This document shows positions 49,973 to 58,248 of a DNA stretch of 64,000 bases, one piece after another (the stretch's first letter is position 1; each line of letters starts with the position of its first letter). Below the pieces are notes generated by a model. The model saw only the letters and a program-made list of their open reading frames with translations, ran no database searches and was not told the DNA's origin. This DNA is from Fimbriimonadaceae bacterium (GTDB lineage: Bacteria > Armatimonadota > Fimbriimonadia > Fimbriimonadales > Fimbriimonadaceae): NCBI GenBank assembly GCA_019694835.1, contig JAIBBE010000220.1, positions 62,001-126,000 of the forward strand, written 5' to 3'. Made by a program: the position numbers and the translations under genes.

Positions 49973-51434
49973 CTTCGCGCTTGAACATCGCCGGTCGGTT
50001 CGCCGCGTCCATTCCAACGAGGTAGAACAGCCGCGCGGCGTTCGCGATCTTGTCAAAGTTGATCTTGTCGAGCGTGTCGGTCGGCTGGTGATAGTCGGGG
50101 TGGAAGCCACTGAAGAGGAACGCGATGGGCACGCCCTTGCTCGCAAACTGGTAGTGGTCGCTTCGGGTGTAAACGTCTTCTTCGTCGTATTCGAACTTGA
50201 AGTTCACATGCTTGTTGGCTTCTAGGACGGCGTTGTGGAGTTCAGTGCTGATTCGCTTGCTGCCGACGAGGTGGAGCGTGTCGACGTTGTCGGAAGCCTT
50301 CTCGTCCTTGGTCTCCTCGTTGCGCCCGACCATGTCCATCTGCAGTTCGCAGGTCATCTTGTCAAGCGGGAAGATCGGGTTGTTGGCGTAGTAACCGGAG
50401 CCGATAAGCCCCATTTCTTCGCCGCAGAAAGCCATGAACAGGACGGTGCGCTTTGGCTTGACCGGGTTCTTGGCCATCGCCTGAGCGACCAGCAGGAGAG
50501 AAGTGTTGCCGGACGCGTCGTCATCGGCCCCCGGATACACCGTGTCGCCCGAAACGCCGAGGTGGTCGAGGTGCGCGCCGAGCCCGACGACTTCGGCCTT
50601 CAAGGTTGGGTCAGAGCCTTCGATCATGGCGACGACGTTGGGAACGCCGACGTCCTCCCACTTGACCGAGGCGACCATTTTCGCAGTCCCGCTGCCGGGT
50701 TGGACGACGATGCCCTCAGCGCCAGCCACATTCAGCATGGTCGGATTCACTCCAGCCGCAGCCGCGATCTGCTTTGCCTTGCTGAGTTCGAGCACACCGG
50801 TCGAGAGGGTGCGACCTGGCCCTTGGGGCGGCTCGTTAGCGGATTTCCGCCGGACCCCCTCGCTCGACGCGGGCACCTTGTCGGCCACTCGCACGAGCCG
50901 AGCGTCCTGATCAAACATCTGGCGTCGGAATTTCCGTCCCGGCTGTCCGCCACTCATTAGGACGACAAACTTGCCTTTCAGCACGGACGGATCAGCGAGT
51001 TCCACATCGCCCTTCATGCTGACGAACACGATGCCGCCTTCCGCTTCACCGCTGCCGGTCGGATTGCCAAAGCCGAAACCCTGCCCAACACTGACCTTCA
51101 CCTTGCCGACTTCGAAGAAGCTGCTCTTGTCCGCGGTCGCGCGCTGGAAAGGCACGTTCTGGAAGTAGGTGCCGTCCTTGCTCGCGGGGAGGCAGCCGAA
51201 CTCCTTGAACTTCGCCGCCATAAAATCGGCCGCCTTCTGGTAGCCGGCCTGACCGGTTCCGCGCCCTTGGGTCTCCGGACCGGCAAGGTAGTTCATCCAG
51301 GTGCGCGCCGATGAAACAGTGATCGTATCCCACCCTCCCTTGAGGTCATCGGGAGGTGCGACTGCACCGGAATACTGCGCGTGAGCGAAGGCAGAGGCGA
51401 GGGCCAAGGCGGCGAGTGTCACGGAACGGGCCAT
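49947..51434 (-). CDS. Secreted M28-family metallopeptidase
   Basis: 495 residues. Signal peptide to about 19 (LAALALASAFAHAQ). The two-zinc site of M28 aminopeptidases is present: GLGAHLDHLG, PGADDDASGN, CGEEMGLIGSG and the late His of ASKGVPIAFLFSGFHPDYH. An apical PA-like insertion lies at about 110-260 (VLKGKFVVLMSGGQPG). It would trim peptides in the periplasm or outside. Confidence 0.92.
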   Translation of the reverse strand: MARSVTLAALALASAFAHAQYSGAVAPPDDLKGGWDTITVSSARTWMNYLAGPETQGRGTGQAGYQKAADFMAAKFKEFGCLPASKDGTYFQNVPFQRATADKSSFFEVGKVKVSVGQGFGFGNPTGSGEAEGGIVFVSMKGDVELADPSVLKGKFVVLMSGGQPGRKFRRQMFDQDARLVRVADKVPASSEGVRRKSANEPPQGPGRTLSTGVLELSKAKQIAAAAGVNPTMLNVAGAEGIVVQPGSGTAKMVASVKWEDVGVPNVVAMIEGSDPTLKAEVVGLGAHLDHLGVSGDTVYPGADDDASGNTSLLLVAQAMAKNPVKPKRTVLFMAFCGEEMGLIGSGYYANNPIFPLDKMTCELQMDMVGRNEETKDEKASDNVDTLHLVGSKRISTELHNAVLEANKHVNFKFEYDEEDVYTRSDHYQFASKGVPIAFLFSGFHPDYHQPTDTLDKINFDKIANAARLFYLVGMDAANRPAMFKREVTEKGSTR

Positions 51435-51439
51435 ACGGC

Positions 51440-51445
51440 TTTGTA
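51440..51445 (-). promoter_or_regulatory. -10 box of the M28 peptidase gene, leaderless layout
   Basis: TACAAA on the minus strand, 5 nt before the ATG at 51434. Confidence 0.45.
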
Positions 51446-51530
51446 CCTCTTGCGGGCCGGGACGAGTTCCGGGGAAGTTGGGAACGGGTGGCGAGTGGAT
51501 AGTGGGTAGTGGCGAGAGGATAGTGGGTAC

Positions 51531-51835
51531 TGAATAGTCCGGACATTCCCCTCACGGAGTGAGGGGACGCTCGCCGCGACGAAGGAGCGGGCGGGCCAGG
51601 GGAGTAATCCTTAGGGCAATCAGATCACCAGACCACGGCCTAAGAAGCACAGCTCCGATCGGATTCAAGACCTGAAGTTGCTGGCAAGACTCAATTTGCG
51701 ACCATGCGATTGGACTCGCGACCTTGATCGGCCTAAGGCTTCCGAAACTGCCCTCGATATTACTCCCCTGGCCCGCGCGCTCCTTCGTCGCGGCGAGCGT
51801 CCCCTCACTCCGTGAGGGGATTTCCGGACTATTCA
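51531..51835. repeat. Long inverted-repeat element with about 78-bp arms
   Basis: Left arm 51531-51608 and right arm 51759-51835 are complementary over almost their whole length. They share CCCCTCACGGAGTGAGGGG, GCTCGCCGCGACGAAGGAGC and GGGCCAGGGGAGTAAT. The interior of about 150 bp is unique, non-coding and flanked by a further CCTTAG/CTAAGG match. Outside both arms lie degenerate CACTCGC/GTGGCGAG runs. It is single copy here. No gene is supported between 51435 and 51871. Confidence 0.88.
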
Positions 51836-51871
51836 CTAATCACTCGCCACTCGCCACTCTTCCACTACCCA

Positions 51872-52720
51872 CTACGCCGGGAACTTCCAAGTCACCGGCG
51901 ACCGATCGTGCCAGTTCCGCACATCCCCGGACTCCCGCGACTCGCGGAGTGCATCGAAATCCAACTCGGCGACCGCCAGACCCTCCTCGTTCAATCGCGT
52001 CTCAGCCAGGACCGAGCCTTCGGGGAAAGGACTGTGACTTGGGGAAATGATCGCGGCCGAGCCGAAGGTCGAGGGTACGGGTTCCCGCCCCAAACTGCCC
52101 ACCAGCGACGAATGCACGACGAAGATTTGGTTCTCGATGGCTCGGGCATGGCAAGAGAAACGGACACGATCGAAGCCGTGTCGGGTCTCGGTGAAGGCGG
52201 GCACCATGAGGACCTCGACTCCGTTCTCGGCCAGCAGACGGGTTGCTTCGGGGAACTCGCTGTCGTAGCAGATCAAGACACCCACGCGAGGGTCGAGGAG
52301 CGACGCCAACCCGGTCCCCGGAGCCACATTCCAATCGTTCTTCTCGAACTGGGTCAGTTTGTTCTTGCTTTGTCGCCTGACGCTGATCCCTTCGAACACG
52401 ACGGAGACGTTGCGTACTTCGTCGCCCTGGCTGAAATGGGAACCTCCGACCACGCTGAGTCCGAACGCCCGGCCGTAGACACCCAGCATTTGCTCGAACA
52501 TGTCTTCATATCCCAGGAGGAACTCGACGGCGTCTGAGTCGGTCAGTTTGGGTTCCAGATGGAGGAGTTCGAGAATCGGCAGCTCGGGCAAGACGAGCCA
52601 CGTCGCGCCCGCATCGGATGCGCCTTCGAAGAACTCGCGCAGGTGCGCAAAGAACTCCTCCTCCCTCCGTATCGGACGTATTTGCCAAGCTGCACTGGCT
52701 ACGATCATGGTGGCGACCAA
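51872..52720 (-). CDS. Carbon-nitrogen hydrolase (nitrilase superfamily)
   Basis: 282 residues. Catalytic triad: Glu in LVLPELPI, Lys in QSKNKLTQFEKNDW, and Cys in VGVLICYDSEFPE. It would hydrolyse an amide or nitrile; the branch and substrate cannot be read. Start ATG at 52720 or 52708 (MIVASAAWQIRP); the second removes the overlap with the GNAT gene. Confidence 0.87.
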   Translation of the reverse strand: MVATMIVASAAWQIRPIRREEEFFAHLREFFEGASDAGATWLVLPELPILELLHLEPKLTDSDAVEFLLGYEDMFEQMLGVYGRAFGLSVVGGSHFSQGDEVRNVSVVFEGISVRRQSKNKLTQFEKNDWNVAPGTGLASLLDPRVGVLICYDSEFPEATRLLAENGVEVLMVPAFTETRHGFDRVRFSCHARAIENQIFVVHSSLVGSLGREPVPSTFGSAAIISPSHSPFPEGSVLAETRLNEEGLAVAELDFDALRESRESGDVRNWHDRSPVTWKFPA

Positions 52721-53337
52721 CTCAAGAGAACAGCGGCATTCCCTGACTCTTCATCTTCCATATAGTCGTCGAGGACGGCGACAATCTTGAGACCGATTCG
52801 CAACAACGGAGTGAGCGTCCGATCTGTTGTACTTTCGTCCCTAACTCCTACAATATACTGCTGAGTCGTGCCACCCGTCTGCTGCCTGAACGATAAATAG
52901 TCAGGAATACGGCATGCAGTGCCGTATCGTACGAATTTTTTCGCGAGGACCAGCCGGAATCTCGCATCGTAAAGCGCACGAGCTACACCTTTACCCCGCG
53001 CATGTGGTGATACGCTGATGTCTGCACCATACAAAGTCGTCCCATGGTGGTCGTGATTCGCAAAGGTCGGTCCACCAACCGTCTCGTCCCATGATCCGTG
53101 TTGCTCCCAGGTCTCTTCGGAGATGCGGAGGTTGGAGGCTGATCCGATTACCTGTCCCTTGCTTACGGCGACGAACTGGCCCTCCGGGAAGATCTTAAGG
53201 TGCCGCTCGAGGTGCTCCGATCGCCAAAGAAGCTCCTGCGGGAACGGCGGCGGGAAGCACTCACGCTGCAGCGCAATCGCACCGGCGACGTGCTCCAACC
53301 GCATGGGAACGACCTCAAAGGTGAATGCCGAGGACAT
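52705..53337 (-). CDS. GNAT-like acetyltransferase, large form
   Basis: About 210 residues from the ATG at 53337 (MSSAFTFEVVPMRLEHV). Acetyl-CoA motif in ADISVSPHARGKGVARALYDAR; N-terminal region IALQRECFPPPFPQELLW resembles GNATs that sit beside nitrilase genes. The frame runs on to 53634 but that part lies antisense-free inside parB and is not used. It overlaps the end of parB by 23 bases, so the two are cotranscribed. Confidence 0.8.
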   Translation of the reverse strand: MSSAFTFEVVPMRLEHVAGAIALQRECFPPPFPQELLWRSEHLERHLKIFPEGQFVAVSKGQVIGSASNLRISEETWEQHGSWDETVGGPTFANHDHHGTTLYGADISVSPHARGKGVARALYDARFRLVLAKKFVRYGTACRIPDYLSFRQQTGGTTQQYIVGVRDESTTDRTLTPLLRIGLKIVAVLDDYMEDEESGNAAVLLSWSPP

Positions 53338-54163
53338 CGAGAATTCGCTGGAGGTCGTCGTCCGAGTAGAACTCGACGATGAGCTTGCCTCCCACCTGAC
53401 CCTGCTCCAGTCGTACGGGAGAGCCGAAGTACACGGACAGTCCCTCCTCCAGCGCTTGCCAGTTGGGATCGGTCGTCTTTGGAGTCTTGGAAGTTTCCTT
53501 GGACTGAGACTGGGGCTTCGGTTTCGGTCGCGCCGCGTTCTCGACCTCGCGGACGGAGAGCCCATCGCGAACCGTGCGCCGAAACAGGGCGATTTGGGCA
53601 GTGGCCCCCTCGAGAGCCAGCAAGGCGCGGGCATGGCCTTCGGAAATGACGCCTGAATCGAGTCCGTCTTGGACTTCGAGAGGCAGCTTCATCAGGCGTA
53701 ACGTGTTTGCGATCGAAGGACGCGATTTTCCGACCCGTACGGCGATGTCTTCCTGCCTCAGGCCGAATTCATCGATGAGGCGCCGATAGGCGCGCGCGGA
53801 TTCCATCGCGCCGATATCTTCGCGCTGGAGATTCTCGATGAGGGCGAGTTCGAGTGAGCCTTGGGCGCTGGCCGCCCTCACGAGGGCCGGAACCTCCTCA
53901 AGCCCGGCTCGCTGGGAAGCGCGAAGGCGTCGCTCACCCGCGATCAACTCATACTTGCCTTCACTGATCGGTCGCACGATCAGCGGCTGGAGGATGCCGT
54001 GCTCCTTGATCGATTCGGCCAGTTCGTCGAGCGCGGCTTCGTCGAAGTGCGTGCGGGGTTGCCGCTGGTTGGGAACGATGTTGGCGACCTTGATCGACAG
54101 GACCGACGCGTCGGCTTGTTCGCCCATGAGTTGCGAAAGCCCTTTGCCTAGCGCGCGCCGCAT
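53315..54163 (-). CDS. parB: Chromosome partitioning protein ParB
   Basis: 282 residues. CTPase/parS-binding N-domain (IVPNQRQPRTHFDEAALDEL; box II AGERRLRASQRAG; ENLQREDIGAMESARAY), a helix-turn-helix region (LRQEDIAVRVGKSRPSIANT), a Lys/Pro/Ser linker, and a C-terminal dimer domain (GGKLIVEFYSDDDLQRIL). It loads on parS and spreads. The start overlaps the parA end by 16 bases. No parS palindrome was found in this window. Confidence 0.95.
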   Translation of the reverse strand: MRRALGKGLSQLMGEQADASVLSIKVANIVPNQRQPRTHFDEAALDELAESIKEHGILQPLIVRPISEGKYELIAGERRLRASQRAGLEEVPALVRAASAQGSLELALIENLQREDIGAMESARAYRRLIDEFGLRQEDIAVRVGKSRPSIANTLRLMKLPLEVQDGLDSGVISEGHARALLALEGATAQIALFRRTVRDGLSVREVENAARPKPKPQSQSKETSKTPKTTDPNWQALEEGLSVYFGSPVRLEQGQVGGKLIVEFYSDDDLQRILDVLGIHL

Positions 54164-54933
54164 TCTTCGATGACCTCCGTGACAAATTCCCGATAGGCAA
54201 CCGCACCCTTCGAGGCACGAAATTTGGTTACTGCTGCCTCTCCAAACGATGGAGCCTCGCTAACCCGAACATTGCGCGGAATGACGGTGCGCGAGACCTT
54301 GGAGCCGAAGAAGTCCTCGACTTCTTTCACGACCTGCTGGGTGAGGCGACTGCGGGTGTCGACCATGGTGAGCAATACCTTCACTATCTCCAGGCCAGGG
54401 TTGATGCGGCGCTTGACCACGTCGATCGTCTTCACCAGTTGGCTCAGGCCCTCCAGAGCATAGAATTCGCACTGCATCGGAACGAGGACCGCATCGCTTG
54501 CGGCGAGGATGTTGAGGGTCAGCAGACCCAGGCTGGGCGGAGCATCGAGGAGGATCCAATCGTACTTTCCGCGGATCGGCTCCAAAGCATCACGGAGGAT
54601 GACTTCTTTGCCGACGGCTCCGAGTAAGAGGGGTTCAGCGCCAGCAAGGTCGAGGGTGGCCGGGATCAGATCGAGGTGTTCATTGATGCGGAGTATCGCG
54701 GCAGAGAGTGCGTCCGGAGTATCAGGTTGATCGATGACGACCTCGAATACATCGAAAAGGGTGGTCTCGACCGTGGTTTTGTCCACGCCCAAACCGCTCG
54801 TGGCATTGCCCTGCGGGTCGGCATCGATCAGCAGCGTTCGCTGGCCGCGCTCGGCCAATCCCGCTGCGAGATTGACCGCCGTCGTCGTCTTGCCGACGCC
54901 TCCTTTTTGATTGACCACACCCCAAACTGGCAC
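54148..54933 (-). CDS. parA: Chromosome partitioning ATPase ParA (Soj)
   Basis: 261 residues. Deviant Walker A KGGVGKTT with the N-terminal signature lysine, switch I LLIDADPQGNATSGLG, and Walker B WILLDAPPSLGLLT. It moves ParB-parS complexes along the nucleoid. GTG start at 54933. The pair lies away from gidAB/rpmH-type origin genes within this window. Confidence 0.96.
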   Translation of the reverse strand: MPVWGVVNQKGGVGKTTTAVNLAAGLAERGQRTLLIDADPQGNATSGLGVDKTTVETTLFDVFEVVIDQPDTPDALSAAILRINEHLDLIPATLDLAGAEPLLLGAVGKEVILRDALEPIRGKYDWILLDAPPSLGLLTLNILAASDAVLVPMQCEFYALEGLSQLVKTIDVVKRRINPGLEIVKVLLTMVDTRSRLTQQVVKEVEDFFGSKVSRTVIPRNVRVSEAPSFGEAAVTKFRASKGAVAYREFVTEVIEECGAR

Positions 54934-54939
54934 TCCATC

Positions 54940-54945
54940 ATTATG
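54940..54945 (-). promoter_or_regulatory. -10 box of parA, leaderless layout
   Basis: CATAAT on the minus strand, 6 nt before the GTG at 54933. Confidence 0.45.
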
Positions 54946-55000
54946 CCGTGCGGGGTCCAGTGGTGGTCAGCTGCCTCCCCGTTGTCAAGTGTTTTCGGAA

Positions 55001-55182
55001 AATCCGAGCCCGGCCCGTACCGCTGGCATCCTGCCGGCAACCGCCTGGGGAAGAACTGGGCCTCCAGACCCTAACTTTTCCTATCCCATACCCTGGTATC
55101 GGATCGTCAACCTAACGGGGTCTTTCGAATAGCGAATGGGAGGGATGCCGGCAGGATGCCAGCGGTACGAGCCCGGGCCGGA
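55001..55182. repeat. Inverted pair of family B repeats
   Basis: Family B copies face each other at 55017-55039 and 55146-55168. The match extends outward (GAGCCCGG / CCGGGC), so the region could fold into a long hairpin with about 105 bp between. The gap 54934-55244 holds no gene. It separates the parAB promoter from the end of the dockerin gene. Confidence 0.85.
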
Positions 55183-55244
55183 ATCCTCACAAGAGGCGAT
55201 TCCGGCCCAGCGAAGTTTGCTCCCCAGGGAGGCGGCATGTGCGG

Positions 55245-56258
55245 CTAGTCGTCTCCAAGGAGGCCGTAATTGCCGGACAGGATGCTGTAGTCGGCAATGT
55301 CGACCACGCTGTCTTCGTTGAGATCACCGGGAGCGTTTTCGGCACCATAGTTTGCGCTGAGGATGCTGTAATCGCCAATCCCGATTTCGTTATCCCCATC
55401 GACATCGCCGTTCTTTAAGGGCAAGCTGAGGTTGACCGTGTCGTAACCTAAAGTCAGGCTGCCCGTTCTCCGTTGCAAGAAGTGCGGCAAGCGGAATCTC
55501 AGCTGGGCACTGCCGGTGCGGTTCGTGGTGGTGGAGAAGGAGCCGTCGGCTGCCACCGCGGTGTTCAGGGTCTCTACGACGTTGCCACCTTGAACAATGT
55601 CGATCTGGGCGCTGGTTCCGTTGCTGCTCGCCCAGCCCTCGAGCCCGACGTTCCCCGAAATGACGGATGGGCCGGTGATCGTCACAGTGCCTTCGAGTTG
55701 AAAGGCGTGGGCAGGTTCGCCGGCAATCGCCGTGTAGCCATTCAAATAGTCAGTCGTCGAAATCCGCGCCTGCGAATTCGCTCCATTGGCGGTGGTTGCC
55801 CAACTCATCAGATTGCCAAAATTGAAGCCGCTCGACCCCGAAAAATGCAGCCACATGGGCGTTCCAAGAGGAATCCTGATAGGCACACCGAAGTTGTAAG
55901 TGTAGCGGTAGAGGAAATTGCCACCGACTTGGGTGCCGAATTGAGAGTATCCGCCACCGCCCGCCAATCCGGAGGGCATGCCGTTGACGTCCCGAATAAA
56001 GTAGATCACCATGTTCTGGAAGGCGAAGGTGACGGGCATCGACTGCCAATTGGCCCATACCGTGATCCGGCTCAAGTCGGCATAGCCGTTCGCTCCGGGC
56101 AGTTGGAACCGATCCGCAACGAACTGTCGTGGGGGGCCGAAGTCGCTGTAGGTCCACGAATTGCCAGTGGGCTGGCGGTCAATGAGCAAGTCTGCACTAG
56201 ATGGAATGCCAAGGCTCGCGACGACAAGTACAATCAGCGTTTTCAGATTTCGATTCAT
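55245..56258 (-). CDS. Secreted protein with C-terminal dockerin-like domain
   Basis: 337 residues. Signal peptide MNRNLKTLIVLVVASLGIPSSA. The middle is a beta-rich, Gly/Ser/Thr/Asn-rich region resembling choice-of-anchor or PEP-CTERM-type lectin proteins. The last 60 residues hold two F-hand calcium motifs (GDVDGDNEIGIGDYSILSAN and GDLNEDSVVDIADYSILSGN), the dockerin type I pattern. A ribosome binding site (GGAG) precedes the ATG at 56258; the frame opens at 56297. The cohesin partner is unknown. Confidence 0.78.
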   Translation of the reverse strand: MNRNLKTLIVLVVASLGIPSSADLLIDRQPTGNSWTYSDFGPPRQFVADRFQLPGANGYADLSRITVWANWQSMPVTFAFQNMVIYFIRDVNGMPSGLAGGGGYSQFGTQVGGNFLYRYTYNFGVPIRIPLGTPMWLHFSGSSGFNFGNLMSWATTANGANSQARISTTDYLNGYTAIAGEPAHAFQLEGTVTITGPSVISGNVGLEGWASSNGTSAQIDIVQGGNVVETLNTAVAADGSFSTTTNRTGSAQLRFRLPHFLQRRTGSLTLGYDTVNLSLPLKNGDVDGDNEIGIGDYSILSANYGAENAPGDLNEDSVVDIADYSILSGNYGLLGDD

Positions 56259-56341
56259 CGGTCTATTCTCCAGAGAGATAGCCGATGATACGAGCATCTT
56301 TCTTGCGTTTAGAGAGCCGTCAACGGACGTTCAGGATCTGT

Positions 56342-56905
56342 TCAGGCCGTCCCTCGTCGGGCATCAATGGACGCCTCGATTTCGGACTTCAAGTCCTGAT
56401 CGGTGAGAACAGTCAGCCGGGCAGCTTCCTCCGAAAGCTGGTGACGCGCCTGGCTGGACGTAGCCTTTGCCTTCATGCCGGTGAGGTACCGAATCATCCC
56501 CGCCCGATCGTGGGGAGTTTTCTCGGGCACTTGAGTCGGCTTGCCATCCGGTCCCAATGCCACCATAGTCGCCAGGCATGCATTGGTGTGCCGGACTTCA
56601 CCCTTGTCGATCGCCTCAGCGAACACGTCGACCTGAACGACGACCGATGTGCCTTGACTGACGAGCACTTCGGCAACGACGTGCAGGACTTCGCCAACAT
56701 TGACGGCTTGGGCAAACTCGACGTCGCCCATGCCGCGAGCGACGCATGTGAGCCCGGTGTGTCGTGTCGAGATGATGTACGCGGCACGCTCCATCAGCCC
56801 GAAGATCATCCCGCCAAAGACATGCCCAAGGCCGTTGGCGTCGGCGGGGGTCGTTGGGACCGACAGCCGGACAACGTCCTTTCCGATTCGATCGTAGTGC
56901 TGCAT
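56342..56905 (-). CDS. Acyl-CoA thioesterase (hotdog fold)
   Basis: 187 residues with the same plan as the 22270 gene: LSVPTTPADANGLGHVFGGM, EFAQAVNVGEVLHVVAEV, and ATMVALGPDGKPTQVPEKTP. The acidic catalytic position of the first helix (NDANFLG in the other) reads ADANGLG. TATACA lies 8 nt before the ATG. Presumably a paralogue with different acyl preference. Confidence 0.8.
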   Translation of the reverse strand: MQHYDRIGKDVVRLSVPTTPADANGLGHVFGGMIFGLMERAAYIISTRHTGLTCVARGMGDVEFAQAVNVGEVLHVVAEVLVSQGTSVVVQVDVFAEAIDKGEVRHTNACLATMVALGPDGKPTQVPEKTPHDRAGMIRYLTGMKAKATSSQARHQLSEEAARLTVLTDQDLKSEIEASIDARRGTA

Positions 56906-56936
56906 CGCTCTCGTGTATACCGGGTCAAGAACAGAG

Positions 56937-57089
56937 GTGGGCGGCCGGGGTGATGAAATTGTACTTCGCGTCCTGCCGATGCACCCCCGGGCCTAACCAT
57001 CCGCGTCATCTGCGAGAGATGCTTCTCACAACGTGGTATGGCGTAAAGTGCCAGCCCCGGGGTGCACAATTTCATCACCCCGGCCACCC
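56937..57089. repeat. Family D inverted-repeat element, copy 2
   Basis: Arms (56937-56963 and 57062-57089) match copy 1 at 5587-5688, sharing GGCCGGGGTGATGAA and GTGCACAATTTCATC, here with one extra A. The interior of about 98 bp is unrelated to copy 1. It lies between the thioesterase start and the Rieske gene end. Confidence 0.85.
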
Positions 57090-57116
57090 ACTCGCACACC
57101 GAAGCCACCCGCTCGC

Positions 57117-58199
57117 TCAACCCATGAACTCTGAGAGCAGAGTGTGGAAGTGGTGGGTGCCGTTCTCCCGTGCAGGCGAGAATCGGCCCTTCTCATAGAA
57201 TCGTGAGTGCAGACCACGCTGCACCATCTCGACGACGGCTTCGTCTTCGCGTTCGACGCGGTCCAATGCAGCGCCAGCCCCACGCCCGAGTTTCGAGGCA
57301 TCCCACACATAAGGAATGAACGAGATCTTCGTCAGGTTGTGGGCAAGCGGGCGCACCACATTGATACTCAGTCCCCAGGGGTAGAAGTTGAACATCAAAT
57401 TCGGGAAGATCCAAAAATAGTAAGCTGAGATCGCTCGGCCATAGTCGGGCGAGTTCTTGGGTAGGTCGAAGACATCCTCGGCCCCTTTGGAAACCGCGAG
57501 TTGAAGGTTGCAGTATCGGAACGTCTCGACGGTGTAGTTCCCGTAGTCGATCACGGCATTGAGGTCGGCGTGGATGAAGGGGATGTGGAAGCCTTCGAGG
57601 TAGTTGTCCACGTAGAGGGCCCAGTTTGCCTTGACCATGTAGTCACGTCCGCGCGCCGGCTCGGGCTGAAAAAGGTTCAGAGGCAACCATCCGACACGCT
57701 CGATCATCGGCGCGATCCACTCCTCCAGGGAGCAAATCGGGTCCAGAGAAGCAAAGATCTGATTGTCCCAAACTCCAAAGGGGATCTTCGGCAAGCTGTC
57801 CGCCGGGCTGGGGAAGCCCTCGGCCCCCTCAAATTCCGGCATGCTCTGGAAGCAGCCATCGAGCCCAAACCGCTTCCCGTGGTACCTGCAGCGCAGAAAC
57901 CGCTCGTTCCCCGGCCCCTCGCACACAATGTTGCCGCGATGCGTGCATACATTGGAGATGCAATGGAGTTGATCTTCGGTATCGCGGGTTAGCAAGGCAG
58001 GTTCGCTCAGGCATCCGTCGAGGATCGTCAAGGGGTACACCTGGCCGGGCACCTTGACCACGTCGGTGTCAGCCACCCACTGCCAGCTTCGTGCGAAGAT
58101 CCGGTCCTTGGATTCCTCGAAGACACCGGGATCCGTGTAAAACCGCTTCGAAATGGTCGACGCGCGAGCGATATTTGAATCGACGGAAAACTGGGGCAT
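57117..58199 (-). CDS. Rieske-type ring-hydroxylating oxygenase, alpha subunit family
   Basis: 360 residues. Rieske cluster ligands C85, H87, C104 and H107 (NVCTHRGN; LRCRYHGKRF). Mononuclear iron site: NYLEGFHIPFIHADL with H205 and H210. It is closer in layout to choline/carnitine or stachydrine-type demethylating oxygenases than to benzoate enzymes, but the substrate is unknown. No reductase or ferredoxin gene is adjacent, so electrons must come from elsewhere. Confidence 0.87.
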   Translation of the reverse strand: MPQFSVDSNIARASTISKRFYTDPGVFEESKDRIFARSWQWVADTDVVKVPGQVYPLTILDGCLSEPALLTRDTEDQLHCISNVCTHRGNIVCEGPGNERFLRCRYHGKRFGLDGCFQSMPEFEGAEGFPSPADSLPKIPFGVWDNQIFASLDPICSLEEWIAPMIERVGWLPLNLFQPEPARGRDYMVKANWALYVDNYLEGFHIPFIHADLNAVIDYGNYTVETFRYCNLQLAVSKGAEDVFDLPKNSPDYGRAISAYYFWIFPNLMFNFYPWGLSINVVRPLAHNLTKISFIPYVWDASKLGRGAGAALDRVEREDEAVVEMVQRGLHSRFYEKGRFSPARENGTHHFHTLLSEFMG

Positions 58200-58205
58200 G
58201 CCGAG

Positions 58206-58211
58206 ATTCTA
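58206..58211 (-). promoter_or_regulatory. -10 box of the Rieske gene, leaderless layout
   Basis: TAGAAT on the minus strand, 6 nt before the ATG at 58199. Confidence 0.55.
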
Positions 58212-58248
58212 CTGCGTGACCTGCATCCCGACAGGTTCTCACCGGTAC

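Noticed and set aside
52705..53634. 309-residue form of the GNAT gene starting at 53634
   Set aside because: Its first 99 residues are an Arg/Ser/Pro-rich out-of-frame reading of parB. The start at 53337 gives the acetyltransferase directly.
53315..55244. parS site or replication origin next to parAB
   Set aside because: No TGTTTCACGTGAAACA-like palindrome, DnaA-box cluster or dnaA/gidA genes were seen in or around parAB. The palindromes here belong to repeat family B.
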